Shown here piece by piece: positions 1-8,873 of a DNA stretch of 64,000 bases. Each line of letters starts with the position of its first letter. Position 1 is the first letter of the stretch. Below the pieces are notes generated by a model that ran no database searches, was not told where the DNA came from, and was given only the letters and a program-made list of their open reading frames with translations. The translations under genes and the position numbers were made by a program. The DNA is taken from NCBI GenBank assembly GCA_002709045.1, contig PAPJ01000016.1, forward strand, positions 41,948 to 105,947. Direction: 5' to 3'. The DNA is from Planctomycetaceae bacterium. GTDB taxonomy: Bacteria; Planctomycetota; Planctomycetia; Pirellulales; Pirellulaceae.

Positions 1-477
1 ATTGTTGTGGATCGTGTATCGCATGAGTACGACATTGTGATTACATCCTCGGCAGGCTATCCACTGGATACAACTTTTTATCAGAGTGTTAAAGGGATGA
101 TGGCAGCATTACCCATCGTCAAACAAGGTGGTACAGTCATTATGGCTGCCAGTATGAGCGAGGGTATTGGTAGCCCTGAATTTGTCAGTCTTTTTGAGCG
201 TCATCCGGATATTAATGATTTCATGGAGGCAATTATGTCTCCGGAATACTTTGTGATGGACCAGTGGCAGTTAGAGATGCTCGCAAAGGTTTTACGCAAG
301 GCCGAAGTGAAAGTCGTCACCGAGGGCCTTTCTCCGGAGACCATTAACCAACTTTACGTAGACTCGGCTGAGAGTGTGGAAATGGCCGTCCAGAATGCAT
401 TGCAGAAACATGGTGATACTGCATCGATTGCAGTAATTCCCCGTGGGCCGTATGTGATCCCGGAATTGTCTGTTTAA
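1..477 (+). CDS. larA: LarA-type nickel-dependent lactate racemase family, C-terminal part (5' truncated by window edge)
   Basis: The reading frame is open from the first base, so the gene begins upstream; about 158 C-terminal residues are present. The segment has the family's look: YDIVITSSAGYPLD, then a stretch ending in GGTVIMAASMSEG and SPEF, as in the second domain of LarA/DUF2088 proteins. LarA racemises D- and L-lactate (or other 2-hydroxy acids in relatives) using a nickel-pincer nucleotide cofactor; the cofactor-binding N-terminal domain lies outside the window, so substrate and activity cannot be judged. The stop codon overlaps the stop of the convergent pentapeptide-repeat gene by three bases. 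Family assignment is fairly firm; the lactate specificity is an inference, since many LarA homologues act on other 2-hydroxy acids. Confidence 0.82.
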   Translation: MVVDRVSHEYDIVITSSAGYPLDTTFYQSVKGMMAALPIVKQGGTVIMAASMSEGIGSPEFVSLFERHPDINDFMEAIMSPEYFVMDQWQLEMLAKVLRKAEVKVVTEGLSPETINQLYVDSAESVEMAVQNALQKHGDTASIAVIPRGPYVIPELSV

Positions 478-1109
478 CGTTTCCAGAATTCCCACCAGCG
501 TGAATGCTTGGTCTTCATTCGATGTATGGGCACCATCTTTCCGTGTGGCCCAATCGCATTCTCCATATGCACTCCGGTCATCTGTACATCCACCATTTTT
601 GCATCCAGCATATTGGCTCCTGTTAGGTTCGCACCGTTAAGATTTGCACCGGCCAGATTTGTTCCGCGAAGATCGCTGTGAGCCATATTGGCATCATTGC
701 AATTCACCTGATTTAAGTCTGCTAAGCTGATGTCTGCGCGCACTAAGGTTGCACCTGTACAGTCAGCCTTGCTCATTTTGCTGTATCGTAGGATGGCATG
801 TGATAAATCGGCTTCGATAAAACAGGCATCGTCCAGAAAAGCGTTGGTCAGATCGACTTGTTGCAAATTAGCGGACTCAAAGTTGGCCCGACTAAGGTCT
901 GCATTTTTTAAGATTGCTCCCTGCAGATTGGCTCCGCTAAAATTTACGTCACGCAGGTCTGCATTGCGAAAAGTAACTCCCCGAAGATCGAGGTTTGAGA
1001 GATCAGCTCCGGCAATTTTGGCATTATCAAGTTGAGCATCTAGTAGCGAATTTTGTTCAATTCGATACAAGACGTCCTGCGTTGTTGCATGTTTAATCTC
1101 AATCATCAT
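474..1109 (-). CDS. Pentapeptide-repeat protein
   Basis: About 211 residues, nearly all built from A(D/N)LxX units (for example AGADLSNLDLRG, NADLRDVNFSGANL, GANLNGANLTGANM). Such repeats fold as a right-handed quadrilateral beta-helix. The protein has no signal peptide and no membrane segment, so it is probably cytoplasmic. It ends in a short basic and aromatic tail (WWEFWKR). I place the start at the ATG at 1109, preceded by AAGGCGGT, rather than a longer in-frame extension to 1190 whose extra residues do not fit the repeat pattern. Some pentapeptide proteins mimic DNA and protect gyrase (Qnr, MfpA), but the function of most is unknown and nothing here points to gyrase. It is convergent with the larA-like gene. 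Confidence 0.8.
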   Translation of the reverse strand: MMIEIKHATTQDVLYRIEQNSLLDAQLDNAKIAGADLSNLDLRGVTFRNADLRDVNFSGANLQGAILKNADLSRANFESANLQQVDLTNAFLDDACFIEADLSHAILRYSKMSKADCTGATLVRADISLADLNQVNCNDANMAHSDLRGTNLAGANLNGANLTGANMLDAKMVDVQMTGVHMENAIGPHGKMVPIHRMKTKHSRWWEFWKR

Positions 1110-1457
1110 ACCGCCTTGACTACTTAAGTAAGAAGTTTGACTCGTTGCCCCAATTACCAGGTCTAAACCCGAGCGAAGTAAAAGGAGCACATCTGATTTT
1201 TATATTGCAAAGTGACCATCAGGTTACGTTGTTTATTCAGGGTTTCCCTTATGAGCAAAAGTGGAGGAAACCTAATTGGTGGGAGAGCACCAAAGTATTG
1301 CGAGTAAAATGATGCCCTTATACGTGCACAATACGACCTTAAATAATACAAATCAATATTAATTGATTGTTTTTTTAGACAATCGAAAGAGAAATTGGGC
1401 TAGGAGCGGTGTTGGTTTACGGATTACGATTGCCTTTACCAATGCGACATTATTTTT
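1110..1457. other. Intergenic region between divergent pentapeptide gene and scpA
   Basis: About 350 bases with no convincing gene; short open frames here have no recognisable content. It must hold the minus-strand promoter of the pentapeptide gene and the plus-strand promoter of the scpA group, but I cannot point to confident -35/-10 pairs. The one visible structure is the AT-rich inverted repeat at 1351-1368 listed separately. Confidence 0.5.
1351..1376 (+). terminator. Weak AT-rich hairpin followed by T-run
   Basis: AATCAAT (1351-1357) and ATTGATT (1362-1368) form a perfect 7-bp stem with a 4-base loop, followed by G and a run of seven T. The shape is that of an intrinsic terminator on the plus strand, but the stem is AT-rich and no plus-strand gene ends nearby, so it may instead be a chance or operator-like repeat. 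Confidence 0.22.
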
Positions 1458-2300
1458 TTGCGATCAATAGAGAATTTAATCGTGCCCGACCATGTAGTTG
1501 ATGATTTTCGAGTGGAACTCAATATATTTAGAGGGCCGCTGGATTTATTGTTGTATTTGGTACGTAAACATGAGGTGGATGTTGCGAATGTCCCGATTGC
1601 TGAAGTATTAGACCAGTATCTAGTGTTTCTGGAGATTCTCGAACAGCTCAATATTGATGAGGTTGGAGATTTTCTCGAACTTGCCAGTACATTGACTGAG
1701 ATTAAATCGCGTCTTGTCTTACCCAGAGTTGAAGAGACAGGAGAAGAAATTGAAGATCCTCGGGACGAATTAGTGCAGCGTCTGCTGGAATATAAGCAGT
1801 ATCGTGATGCAGCGATGATGCTTGAAACCCGAGCCCGTGGCTGGGGACAACGTCATGTTCGTCAGTCGAATGATTTACCGCCTCGTAAAGTAAATATGGC
1901 TGAACAGCCAATTCAGGATGTAGAGCTTTGGGATTTGGTCAGTGCAATGGGTCGTATTTTGAAAGATATTCAGGTAGCACCTCAGGAAACAGTGATTTTT
2001 GATGAGACGCCAATTCACGTTCACATGCGTCAGATCCATAGACGTATTGTGAAGGAAGGCCGGGTAGCATTGTCTCAGTTCTTTCAAATGGGAATGCATA
2101 AGACAGCCATTATTGGAATGTTTCTATCCATATTGGAATTAGTACGTCACCATGGGGTAGATGCAGTTCAGGATAATGTTGGGGGTGATATTTGGGTAAC
2201 GCCAGGTAAAGCTTTCAATGCCAATATCGATGTATCGAATGTCGAAGAATATAATCATAAGAAACCTGTTCTTGACGATATACCAACGAAGATGCGCTAG
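1458..2300 (+). CDS. scpA: Segregation and condensation protein A
   Basis: Kleisin subunit of the bacterial SMC-ScpAB condensin, which bridges SMC heads to organise and segregate the chromosome. The N-terminal signature is clear: FRVELNIFRGPLDLLLYLV, followed by VDVANVPIAEVLDQY and DFLELASTLTEIKSRLVLP. The length (280 residues) is close to the usual 240-280. The C-terminal winged-helix part is present (VALSQFFQMG, FLSILELVR). The start is uncertain: TTG at 1458 gives the full length, GTG at 1482 is eight codons later and equally plausible; neither has a strong ribosome-binding site. The partner scpB and smc are not in the window. The next gene starts about 100 bases downstream on the same strand. 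Confidence 0.92.
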   Translation: MRSIENLIVPDHVVDDFRVELNIFRGPLDLLLYLVRKHEVDVANVPIAEVLDQYLVFLEILEQLNIDEVGDFLELASTLTEIKSRLVLPRVEETGEEIEDPRDELVQRLLEYKQYRDAAMMLETRARGWGQRHVRQSNDLPPRKVNMAEQPIQDVELWDLVSAMGRILKDIQVAPQETVIFDETPIHVHMRQIHRRIVKEGRVALSQFFQMGMHKTAIIGMFLSILELVRHHGVDAVQDNVGGDIWVTPGKAFNANIDVSNVEEYNHKKPVLDDIPTKMR

Positions 2301-2401
2301 AGATACAGATTGGGGTCTCATTGATTTAGTCTGGATAGAATCTCTCTTCCAATTCATAATTCAATTCTTGAATTCATTGCACCAATGGCTAAGCTTCGCT
2401 C

Positions 2402-3238
2402 GTGAAAAACATGCCAGTCAAATCGTTAACTTATGACGATCTTACGATCGAAGGGTTTTCGCGCGCTGCGGTTCAGACATACTGGCGCGTGCCGGAGTTA
2501 AAGCTGGGATTTGATCTGGGAGCTCATCCCTGGGAATTTATGGGGACGCCGAACTGGTTTGTAACGCATTGTCATATGGACCATATCGTCGCACTGCCTG
2601 TCTATGTCGCCCGGCGGCGTATGATGAAAATGGATCCACCAAATATTTATTTGCCGCTGCATGCCGTGGACGTCGTCCATCAGATCCTGAAAGCTTACAC
2701 CAAACTGGATCGCGGGCGTTTACCGTGCAACCTCATTGGTGTTGAGCCTGGTGATGAGATTGAGTTGAATCGTGAGTATTTGGTTACGGTAGGTGAAACC
2801 CGTCATACAATTCCTTCACAGAGTTATTTAGTTTGGCACCGGCGCAATAAACTCAAATCTGAATATTCAGATTTGTCAGGTGAAGAGATTCGCGATTTGA
2901 GGCAAAGTGGTCAGGAGGTATCACGGGAAGTGCGTCTTCCGTTATTGGGATATACAGGTGATACGTGCGCGGAGGGTCTGGACTTAACGCCGGCGCTTTA
3001 TCAGGCCAAGATTCTGATCACCGAAATGACATTTGTAGCTGAGGATCATAGTCAGGAAAAGATCCGCAAAAACGGACACATTCATCTGACCGATTTTGTG
3101 GATCGTGCGGAAAAGTTTGAAAATGAACTGATCATCGCTTCGCACTTCAGTACTCGATATAACTACCATCAGGTCAAGAAGCTTGTTCAGGATGCTCTGC
3201 CAGATTCGCTGGCAGAACGTCTTCATCTGTGGTTATAG
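2402..3238 (+). CDS. MBL-fold metallo-hydrolase, ribonuclease Z-like
   Basis: About 278 residues of the metallo-beta-lactamase fold. The zinc-binding motif HCHMDH lies near residues 57-62, the Asp of GYTGDT near 180 and a C-terminal His in ASHFSTRY near 248, the order found in tRNase Z (RNase Z), which trims the 3' end of tRNA precursors. It is shorter than canonical bacterial RNase Z (about 305 residues) and I cannot clearly see the flexible exo-site arm that grips tRNA, so a related phosphodiesterase role is possible. The start is GTG at 2402 or ATG at 2411 three codons later; no good Shine-Dalgarno is visible. Its 3' end overlaps or abuts hemW, suggesting co-transcription. Confidence 0.75.
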   Translation: MKNMPVKSLTYDDLTIEGFSRAAVQTYWRVPELKLGFDLGAHPWEFMGTPNWFVTHCHMDHIVALPVYVARRRMMKMDPPNIYLPLHAVDVVHQILKAYTKLDRGRLPCNLIGVEPGDEIELNREYLVTVGETRHTIPSQSYLVWHRRNKLKSEYSDLSGEEIRDLRQSGQEVSREVRLPLLGYTGDTCAEGLDLTPALYQAKILITEMTFVAEDHSQEKIRKNGHIHLTDFVDRAEKFENELIIASHFSTRYNYHQVKKLVQDALPDSLAERLHLWL

Positions 3239-4380
3239 AGATAAAATTCGTGTCGCCGATCCCCGCTCCCCGTTCCGCTTATATTCATGTTCCTTTTTGT
3301 CGTCGCCGTTGCGGATATTGTAATTTTACGGTGGTCGCCGGTCGTCAGGATCTGCACCGTTCATATCTCAATGCGTTAAAGATAGAACTGGAATGGCTTG
3401 GTGAACCCCGCGAGGTAGACACGCTGTTTCTTGGCGGTGGAACCCCTACCCAACTGCAGTTATCGGAATTGCGTGAACTGATGGAGTTGGTTCAGAATTG
3501 GTTTCCACTGGCCGATGGTGGCGAGTTTACGACGGAAGCTAATCCGGAAGATATTACCTCTGAATATGTAGAGTTGTTTGATGAATTTGGGGTTAACCGA
3601 GTGAGTCTTGGTGGCCAGTCTTTTGATAAATCTAAACTTGCATTGTTGGAGCGGAACCATAATCCGGATCAACTGGAGCAGTGCTTTGAATTGTTGTCTT
3701 CCATCCCTTCGATTTCAATGGACTTGATTTTTGGGGTGCCGGGAGAATCACTGGAGCAGTGGAAAACTGATTTGACAACATTGATTGCATATCAGCCAAC
3801 GCATCTTTCTACTTACGGTCTGACCATTGAGAAGGGAGCGCCATTCTGGAGTCGATTTAAATTTGGCGAACTGGAAGAACTGAGTGATGAATTGCAAAGA
3901 GAATTCTATTTAACCGCACGACAGATGTTAATGGACGTTGGTTATCATCACTATGAAGTCTCAAATTATGCGCGTCCTGGATTTGAGTGCCGGCATAATG
4001 AAGCTTATTGGTTTGGCGATCCGTACTTTGCGGCGGGGCCGGGGGCAGCGCGTTATGTAAACGGTTACCGTGAAGTTAATCATCGAAGCACAACGACCTA
4101 TATTCGCAAGGCACTGAATGGGGAGTCAGTTGTGGGTGAATCTGAACAGGTGACCGGTGAAGAGCTTTACCGCGAAATACTGATATTTTCCTTGCGTCGT
4201 CTGGATGGCATTACAGATCAATGGTTCAAACAAAGAACAGGGATGACGCCCCTTGAATTAGCAGGCGAAGAAATAGAACGGTTTATCCAGCAAGGGTTTC
4301 TCAGATATTCGGACAACCGACTTTGTCTAACCGAAGAAGGTCTGCTGGTAAGCGACAGTCTTTGGCCTCATCTTTTATAA
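3229..4380 (+). CDS. hemW: Radical SAM heme chaperone HemW (HemN-like)
   Basis: A radical SAM protein with the cluster motif CRRRCGYCNF close to the N-terminus. The residue after the third Cys spacing is NF, as in HemW, rather than the extra Cys of true coproporphyrinogen dehydrogenase HemN; HemW-type proteins bind heme and insert it into respiratory enzymes. Other supports are FLGGGTPT, TTEANPED, GGQSF and STYGLTIEKGAPF, all typical of the HemN/HemW core, and a C-terminal winged-helix-like region. The length of 383 is usual. The start is GTG at 3229, overlapping the preceding gene by 10 bases, or GTG at 3250, which leaves an 11-base gap; the conserved IHVPFC segment starts soon after either. 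It is frequently misannotated as HemN. HemY also occurs in this window at 28.1 kb. Confidence 0.9.
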   Translation: MVIEIKFVSPIPAPRSAYIHVPFCRRRCGYCNFTVVAGRQDLHRSYLNALKIELEWLGEPREVDTLFLGGGTPTQLQLSELRELMELVQNWFPLADGGEFTTEANPEDITSEYVELFDEFGVNRVSLGGQSFDKSKLALLERNHNPDQLEQCFELLSSIPSISMDLIFGVPGESLEQWKTDLTTLIAYQPTHLSTYGLTIEKGAPFWSRFKFGELEELSDELQREFYLTARQMLMDVGYHHYEVSNYARPGFECRHNEAYWFGDPYFAAGPGAARYVNGYREVNHRSTTTYIRKALNGESVVGESEQVTGEELYREILIFSLRRLDGITDQWFKQRTGMTPLELAGEEIERFIQQGFLRYSDNRLCLTEEGLLVSDSLWPHLL

Positions 4381-4389
4381 GTCTTCAGT

Positions 4390-7300
4390 TTATTGCTGTT
4401 CCAGCCACCACGCGAGTTGTTGCTGTAACTCGTTATACGAAAGCTTTGTCTGAGGGATTACTTCCCGCAATCGTTTTTCATCATGTTTGATATAGTCCGG
4501 ATAGCGTAGCAGTTCGATTTCTTCCTCCAATGCGATCAACCATGTAGGAACTTCTAGGCCGGCACCGGACGGATACTCGAGTAGCTCGTCGGTTATTTTT
4601 AAGAGCTCAAGAAAACATGGGCGCCCGGCCTTAATATCTTTGCTTTCTTCGAGGCTTGGTTTGACCAGTGAACGCAGGTGATCGACTTCCATCGGTCTTA
4701 CAAAACGTTCTTCAACTCGGTCAGCCACTGTTCTCATGCGAATAGAATATTGTGACTGAAGTTTTTTGAGCCGCGTAACAAATGCATCAGCCTCCTCCTG
4801 AATTCGTTCCGTCAGACTTAGACGCCAAATATGCGCGGCTTGGTCATTGTTATGAGAGACCAAAATTTTATGAGCTAGAATAACAGGGCGCAGGTTCCAG
4901 CAGATACGATCATATCGTACTCGCAATCGAAGAAAATCGAGCAAGGTGTATAACAGTTCTCCCCGGTCACTTTGTGTCGTCGTACTGTTGTAATCCCGAT
5001 ACTCCGAATAATTCTCAACTACCGATTCAAGGATCAGTGAAAGAATATTAGTTGCCTCCTGAAATGGAATCTCGCGTTCGAGAGAATCAATTAACCTTAA
5101 TTCAATGTGAGGCTCCTCACGGATTGCCTGCAGCCAGGTATCAACCCCCTGCAATAGAATACCTCGAATGTTACCCATTGTCAGAAACTGTTGAGTGAAA
5201 ATTTCGCCGCCAAATTTCTCAATGAACTGAACGACATTCTCCCAGATACTTCGCTGTGCCACGCGCTCCAGAATCGAAAGCCTCAGGGTTTGGCTATGTG
5301 CTAACCAGCTAGTTAAAAGTGCTTCAGTGACCTGTTCTAATGCCTGAACAAGCAGCTCGTCTTCGTAAGCATCGACTGGTGATAGAGAAGAATTTTCATT
5401 TTCTTGTGTTGGCTCAGATGGTTCCGGAACGGGCCAATCGGGAGCAGAATTAATCAGGCACTCGATAATCGCTTCATAGCCAATATGAAACAGTTCATCA
5501 AATTCCGTGACAGCTCCGAGACCAGCCGGATGCTGTCGCTCCATATTACGAGCAGTTTCCAACAATTGACATGTTTCGAAAACGAGTCCCATACGAGGTA
5601 GCCATAAGAGCAGATCTGAAATCGTACGCTGTCTTACCCGGCGGAGTACAATTTCCTTAGGGTCGCCACCTTTGGAGAGCGGAATATACAGTAGGGGCAG
5701 TTGTGCTAATCCGTCGAGTAATTGTTGCCAGTGTTTTCTGACAGTTTCCTGATCACCTTGAAGAAGCGCTGAAAAGATCGTGAGGACTAGTTCCTGAAAT
5801 TCAACAATAGTTGGTTCCTGCCGATTTGGATTAAGCATATTTTCCAGAAAGAGCACCACAGAATCGAGAATTCGGCGTGTGTCGGTGACTTCAATAATTG
5901 TGGAGATCACGCGTTCCATCAGCGATTCAAGCGTGACACGTTGCCGGTCATACTCTGTCATGGATTCGAAGTCTCCGACGGGTGCAGCAATAACATAGCT
6001 GCTTATTGATTCCAGTAGATGTTCGAGTTCATCGCGGTTTTGATGGAGTCGTCGTGACCAACTTGAAATCGTATCCAAACTAGACTGAATGAAGTGTTCG
6101 TCAATTTCTTCCGGACTTTGACGCATCACGATTGCATGTCCCAAGCCGGCGATCTTCCATTGTTGAGCCAGACTGTCATGAAATGCAAGTCGACGATCAA
6201 TATGTTCACCAGCATGCAGCAACTCATCCTGATTTGTATTTGAAGTGTCGAAGATATTCCCTTTGATACCATCATCAGTCGTATCGACATAAGAAACATC
6301 CTCGTATGCCGCACTAAAGATGTCATACTGCTCATCTTCTTCAGGGATTTCGAAATTATTATCCTCGGTTGGATCGCTCTTGGGTGCCCCCAATTCAAAA
6401 GATGGCACATTCCAATAGGACTCTGAATTGACTTCCAGATAATCGAAGTATTTTCGAATCTTATCCCAGGTCTCTTTGGGTAAATCCTGTGTTTCAGTCT
6501 CGTTGGCCGTCAGTAGTTGTGCCGAGGACTGACTTAATACATCCAGTAACCAGCGTCGTGACAGAATGTAGTAAGAGGAGTCATTTTGTTCGAGTGGAAC
6601 ATTATCGGCTTCACTCAGCCAGTTGATCAGCAATGCTCGAGAAGCAATTTGATCACCCTGTTCTAGTAGCGAATGAACCACGAGCGAATAGGCTTTTGGT
6701 GAATCAAAGAGTTCCACATAGGGGGCCCAGAACCGAACACTACCGGCACTGGTATTGTCCTTGTACCAGAGGTTCAGTGCTTCAGCAACTCGTTTAGCTG
6801 CATTGTATAGCTCGAATGGATTTGCTGCATGTACACTATTTACTTCATGAGCTGCATACTTATACCACCATTCAGCCGCTTCTTGAAAATTTGTATCGAT
6901 GCGTTGACAGAGTTCCTGATTATCTTTGGCAGCGGCTTCACTCCAGGCTTTAGCCAATAAAGCGAAGAATTGTTCAATGATAATGATCAGTTCATCAATT
7001 CGGTGATCGTGGACACTGTTTTCCATAGCTGGAAATAAGCTGAATTGGCAGTCAAAACCGAGAATGTTCCATGGGTCAACAAACGCTCCACATTGAATAG
7101 ATCGTTGGATTAAGTAGAAGATCGACGAAGCGATTTCAACAGCTTGTTCCAGATCATTGTTCTCTAGTGCCTGTAAAGACTGATCCAGTTGACAGGCGAT
7201 TCGACAACGGAATCTTGCTGAGGGAACCGGGACTTTACTGACTTTATCGCGAGCTGCATCATGATGTCCCATGAATGCAAAGACCTGTCCCAAGTGAATA

Positions 7301-8457
7301 TGCTCAAGTTGTCGTGCTCGGGTCTCGGTCAGCTGAGCATTTAAGTGTTGACGCGCGGCTCCAAATGGTTGATGCCTGATTAATGCTTCTTCAGCTAAGC
7401 GGTCGCGATGATCCCGGTCAATCTGGCCTACTAACTGCCGATAGAATTCATCACGGTAAGTGGCAATACGGGGCATTAGTTTTGAGAGATTTGTTGAGGA
7501 GTCATGACAGGCAGGCCCCCATCCGCTAATGCCGGATGCCATTAGAATTGTGCCGGCCAATACGGCAGAAGCTTCAAACAGTAACTGCTCAGCAGGTAGA
7601 TCATCGCGATCTTGAAACCGGGTCATTAGTGATCCGAGTGTGACTGTTTGAATGATGTACCGATCATAGTAACCTTCCCCGTCAATATGATGAGGGTCCC
7701 ACATCCCGAAGTGATGGTTGGGACGTTTGTTAACCGGGTGATCAAAATCGTATGCCCGGGGATCGATGGCAAGTTCCGAAAGTTTATCGGGATGAAATCC
7801 GGCCTGCCTTAAAATCGTTTCATCGGTACGTTCGAGCAAATGGATTGTAAGTTCGATTACTTCCTTATAGGGGCCCTCGCAAACCCCGGCGCCTTGTATG
7901 TAAAGCGGCACCGGGCGTAACCATTCATTGACGTAGGGCTCGTGTTTTTGTGTCTCTAGTGAGGCGACTGGCCGAAAACCGATGAAGTCATTGAATTGAT
8001 TCATCAATGTTTCCGTGTCTAAGGACTCGAAGTTCGGTCCATTCTTTAGAACGACTTCGAAGGCTCGACCGATAAAGAAGGCATTGAAAACTTGTATTTC
8101 GCTGGAGTGAAATAGCAGATCCTGATGAAATAGGAAATAGGAACGTAGCAACTGTTCAAATGTGATTTCAAGAACTATCTTAGCCTGCTCGACTCGCGTG
8201 AACGCTTTTTTCTCATTGGCGAAATGCGAAATCGCGTCAGTCAGGAAATCATAAAGGTGGGTCCATGTGTCATCCGGATAATTTTCAGCCAGATGTCGCC
8301 AAACTAGATTGAGGTTTTTGAGAAATTGAGGGTCAGGTGCCCCGGAGGAAAAATTGAGATAGCCCAGTAGTTGCTCTAAAGCATCAAATTCTTCTGCATT
8401 CAGATTTGATACTTGTGACACCGGGAGGTTCTCCGTGGTGATAATTATTCCGGACAA
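4390..8457 (-). CDS. Large orphan protein of 1355 residues, predicted alpha-helical
   Basis: I do not recognise this protein. It is long, acidic and rich in Leu, Glu, Gln, Trp and Asp, with the heptad-like spacing of all-helical repeat proteins, but no clear TPR consensus, no nucleotide-binding motif, no signal peptide and no membrane segment. A low-complexity acidic stretch around residues 685-740 probably separates two helical halves. The region near residues 240-260 is unusual: it is rich in His and Asp (HHFGMWDPHHIDGEG), which could bind metal. The start is TTG at 8457, giving MSGIIITTENLP, with only a weak AGG upstream. It stands alone, convergent with hemW (9-base gap). Large helical cytoplasmic proteins of this kind are common in planctomycetes; function is unknown. 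Confidence 0.75.
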   Translation of the reverse strand: MSGIIITTENLPVSQVSNLNAEEFDALEQLLGYLNFSSGAPDPQFLKNLNLVWRHLAENYPDDTWTHLYDFLTDAISHFANEKKAFTRVEQAKIVLEITFEQLLRSYFLFHQDLLFHSSEIQVFNAFFIGRAFEVVLKNGPNFESLDTETLMNQFNDFIGFRPVASLETQKHEPYVNEWLRPVPLYIQGAGVCEGPYKEVIELTIHLLERTDETILRQAGFHPDKLSELAIDPRAYDFDHPVNKRPNHHFGMWDPHHIDGEGYYDRYIIQTVTLGSLMTRFQDRDDLPAEQLLFEASAVLAGTILMASGISGWGPACHDSSTNLSKLMPRIATYRDEFYRQLVGQIDRDHRDRLAEEALIRHQPFGAARQHLNAQLTETRARQLEHIHLGQVFAFMGHHDAARDKVSKVPVPSARFRCRIACQLDQSLQALENNDLEQAVEIASSIFYLIQRSIQCGAFVDPWNILGFDCQFSLFPAMENSVHDHRIDELIIIIEQFFALLAKAWSEAAAKDNQELCQRIDTNFQEAAEWWYKYAAHEVNSVHAANPFELYNAAKRVAEALNLWYKDNTSAGSVRFWAPYVELFDSPKAYSLVVHSLLEQGDQIASRALLINWLSEADNVPLEQNDSSYYILSRRWLLDVLSQSSAQLLTANETETQDLPKETWDKIRKYFDYLEVNSESYWNVPSFELGAPKSDPTEDNNFEIPEEDEQYDIFSAAYEDVSYVDTTDDGIKGNIFDTSNTNQDELLHAGEHIDRRLAFHDSLAQQWKIAGLGHAIVMRQSPEEIDEHFIQSSLDTISSWSRRLHQNRDELEHLLESISSYVIAAPVGDFESMTEYDRQRVTLESLMERVISTIIEVTDTRRILDSVVLFLENMLNPNRQEPTIVEFQELVLTIFSALLQGDQETVRKHWQQLLDGLAQLPLLYIPLSKGGDPKEIVLRRVRQRTISDLLLWLPRMGLVFETCQLLETARNMERQHPAGLGAVTEFDELFHIGYEAIIECLINSAPDWPVPEPSEPTQENENSSLSPVDAYEDELLVQALEQVTEALLTSWLAHSQTLRLSILERVAQRSIWENVVQFIEKFGGEIFTQQFLTMGNIRGILLQGVDTWLQAIREEPHIELRLIDSLEREIPFQEATNILSLILESVVENYSEYRDYNSTTTQSDRGELLYTLLDFLRLRVRYDRICWNLRPVILAHKILVSHNNDQAAHIWRLSLTERIQEEADAFVTRLKKLQSQYSIRMRTVADRVEERFVRPMEVDHLRSLVKPSLEESKDIKAGRPCFLELLKITDELLEYPSGAGLEVPTWLIALEEEIELLRYPDYIKHDEKRLREVIPQTKLSYNELQQQLAWWLEQQ

Positions 8458-8873
8458 TTAGTCCGTACCTAAAACCGGTTCTTGCGGACTCCATTCAATT
8501 TAGAATTCTGATGAGTGTCGGTCTATGGGGGGTAAACAACTGTTGGACCCGAAAAATATTTTGAATAGCTTATGTTAGGGATATGTTTAAACCGGTTATA
8601 GTAACTGTCCGGTGAATTAGCAGGATTTGTGCTGTAGCGATTGATTTACCCCGAATTTTTCCAGCCCAAAAAAATCACCGTTTTAATTACAGAAGTAGGA
8701 CAAAATCCTGACGATATAAGATGAGTGGAAAAATCGCTATTCTTTGGTTTTTTACGTTGTATGATTACAAAGTAAGGTTTTGTCTGGCTCATTATCAATG
8801 GGTTAGAACGGGCAGGCCTGTGAATACTTAGATATTCTGCTGGTTGATTTATTTTTTTATAGGTGTAGTTACC
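8458..8873. other. Intergenic region between divergent 1355-residue protein and beta-propeller gene
   Basis: About 415 bases without a convincing gene. It should contain promoters for both flanking genes. Visible structure: AGTCCG (8460-8465) and CGGACT (8484-8489) flank a palindromic AACCGGTT just ahead of the minus-strand start, and a second AACCGGTT occurs near 8590. These may be operator half-sites, but they are short and could be chance. Confidence 0.4.

Noticed and set aside
3229..4380. Calling the radical SAM gene HemN (coproporphyrinogen dehydrogenase)
   Set aside because: The extra cysteine after the CxxxCxxC motif is replaced by Phe, the mark of HemW-type proteins.
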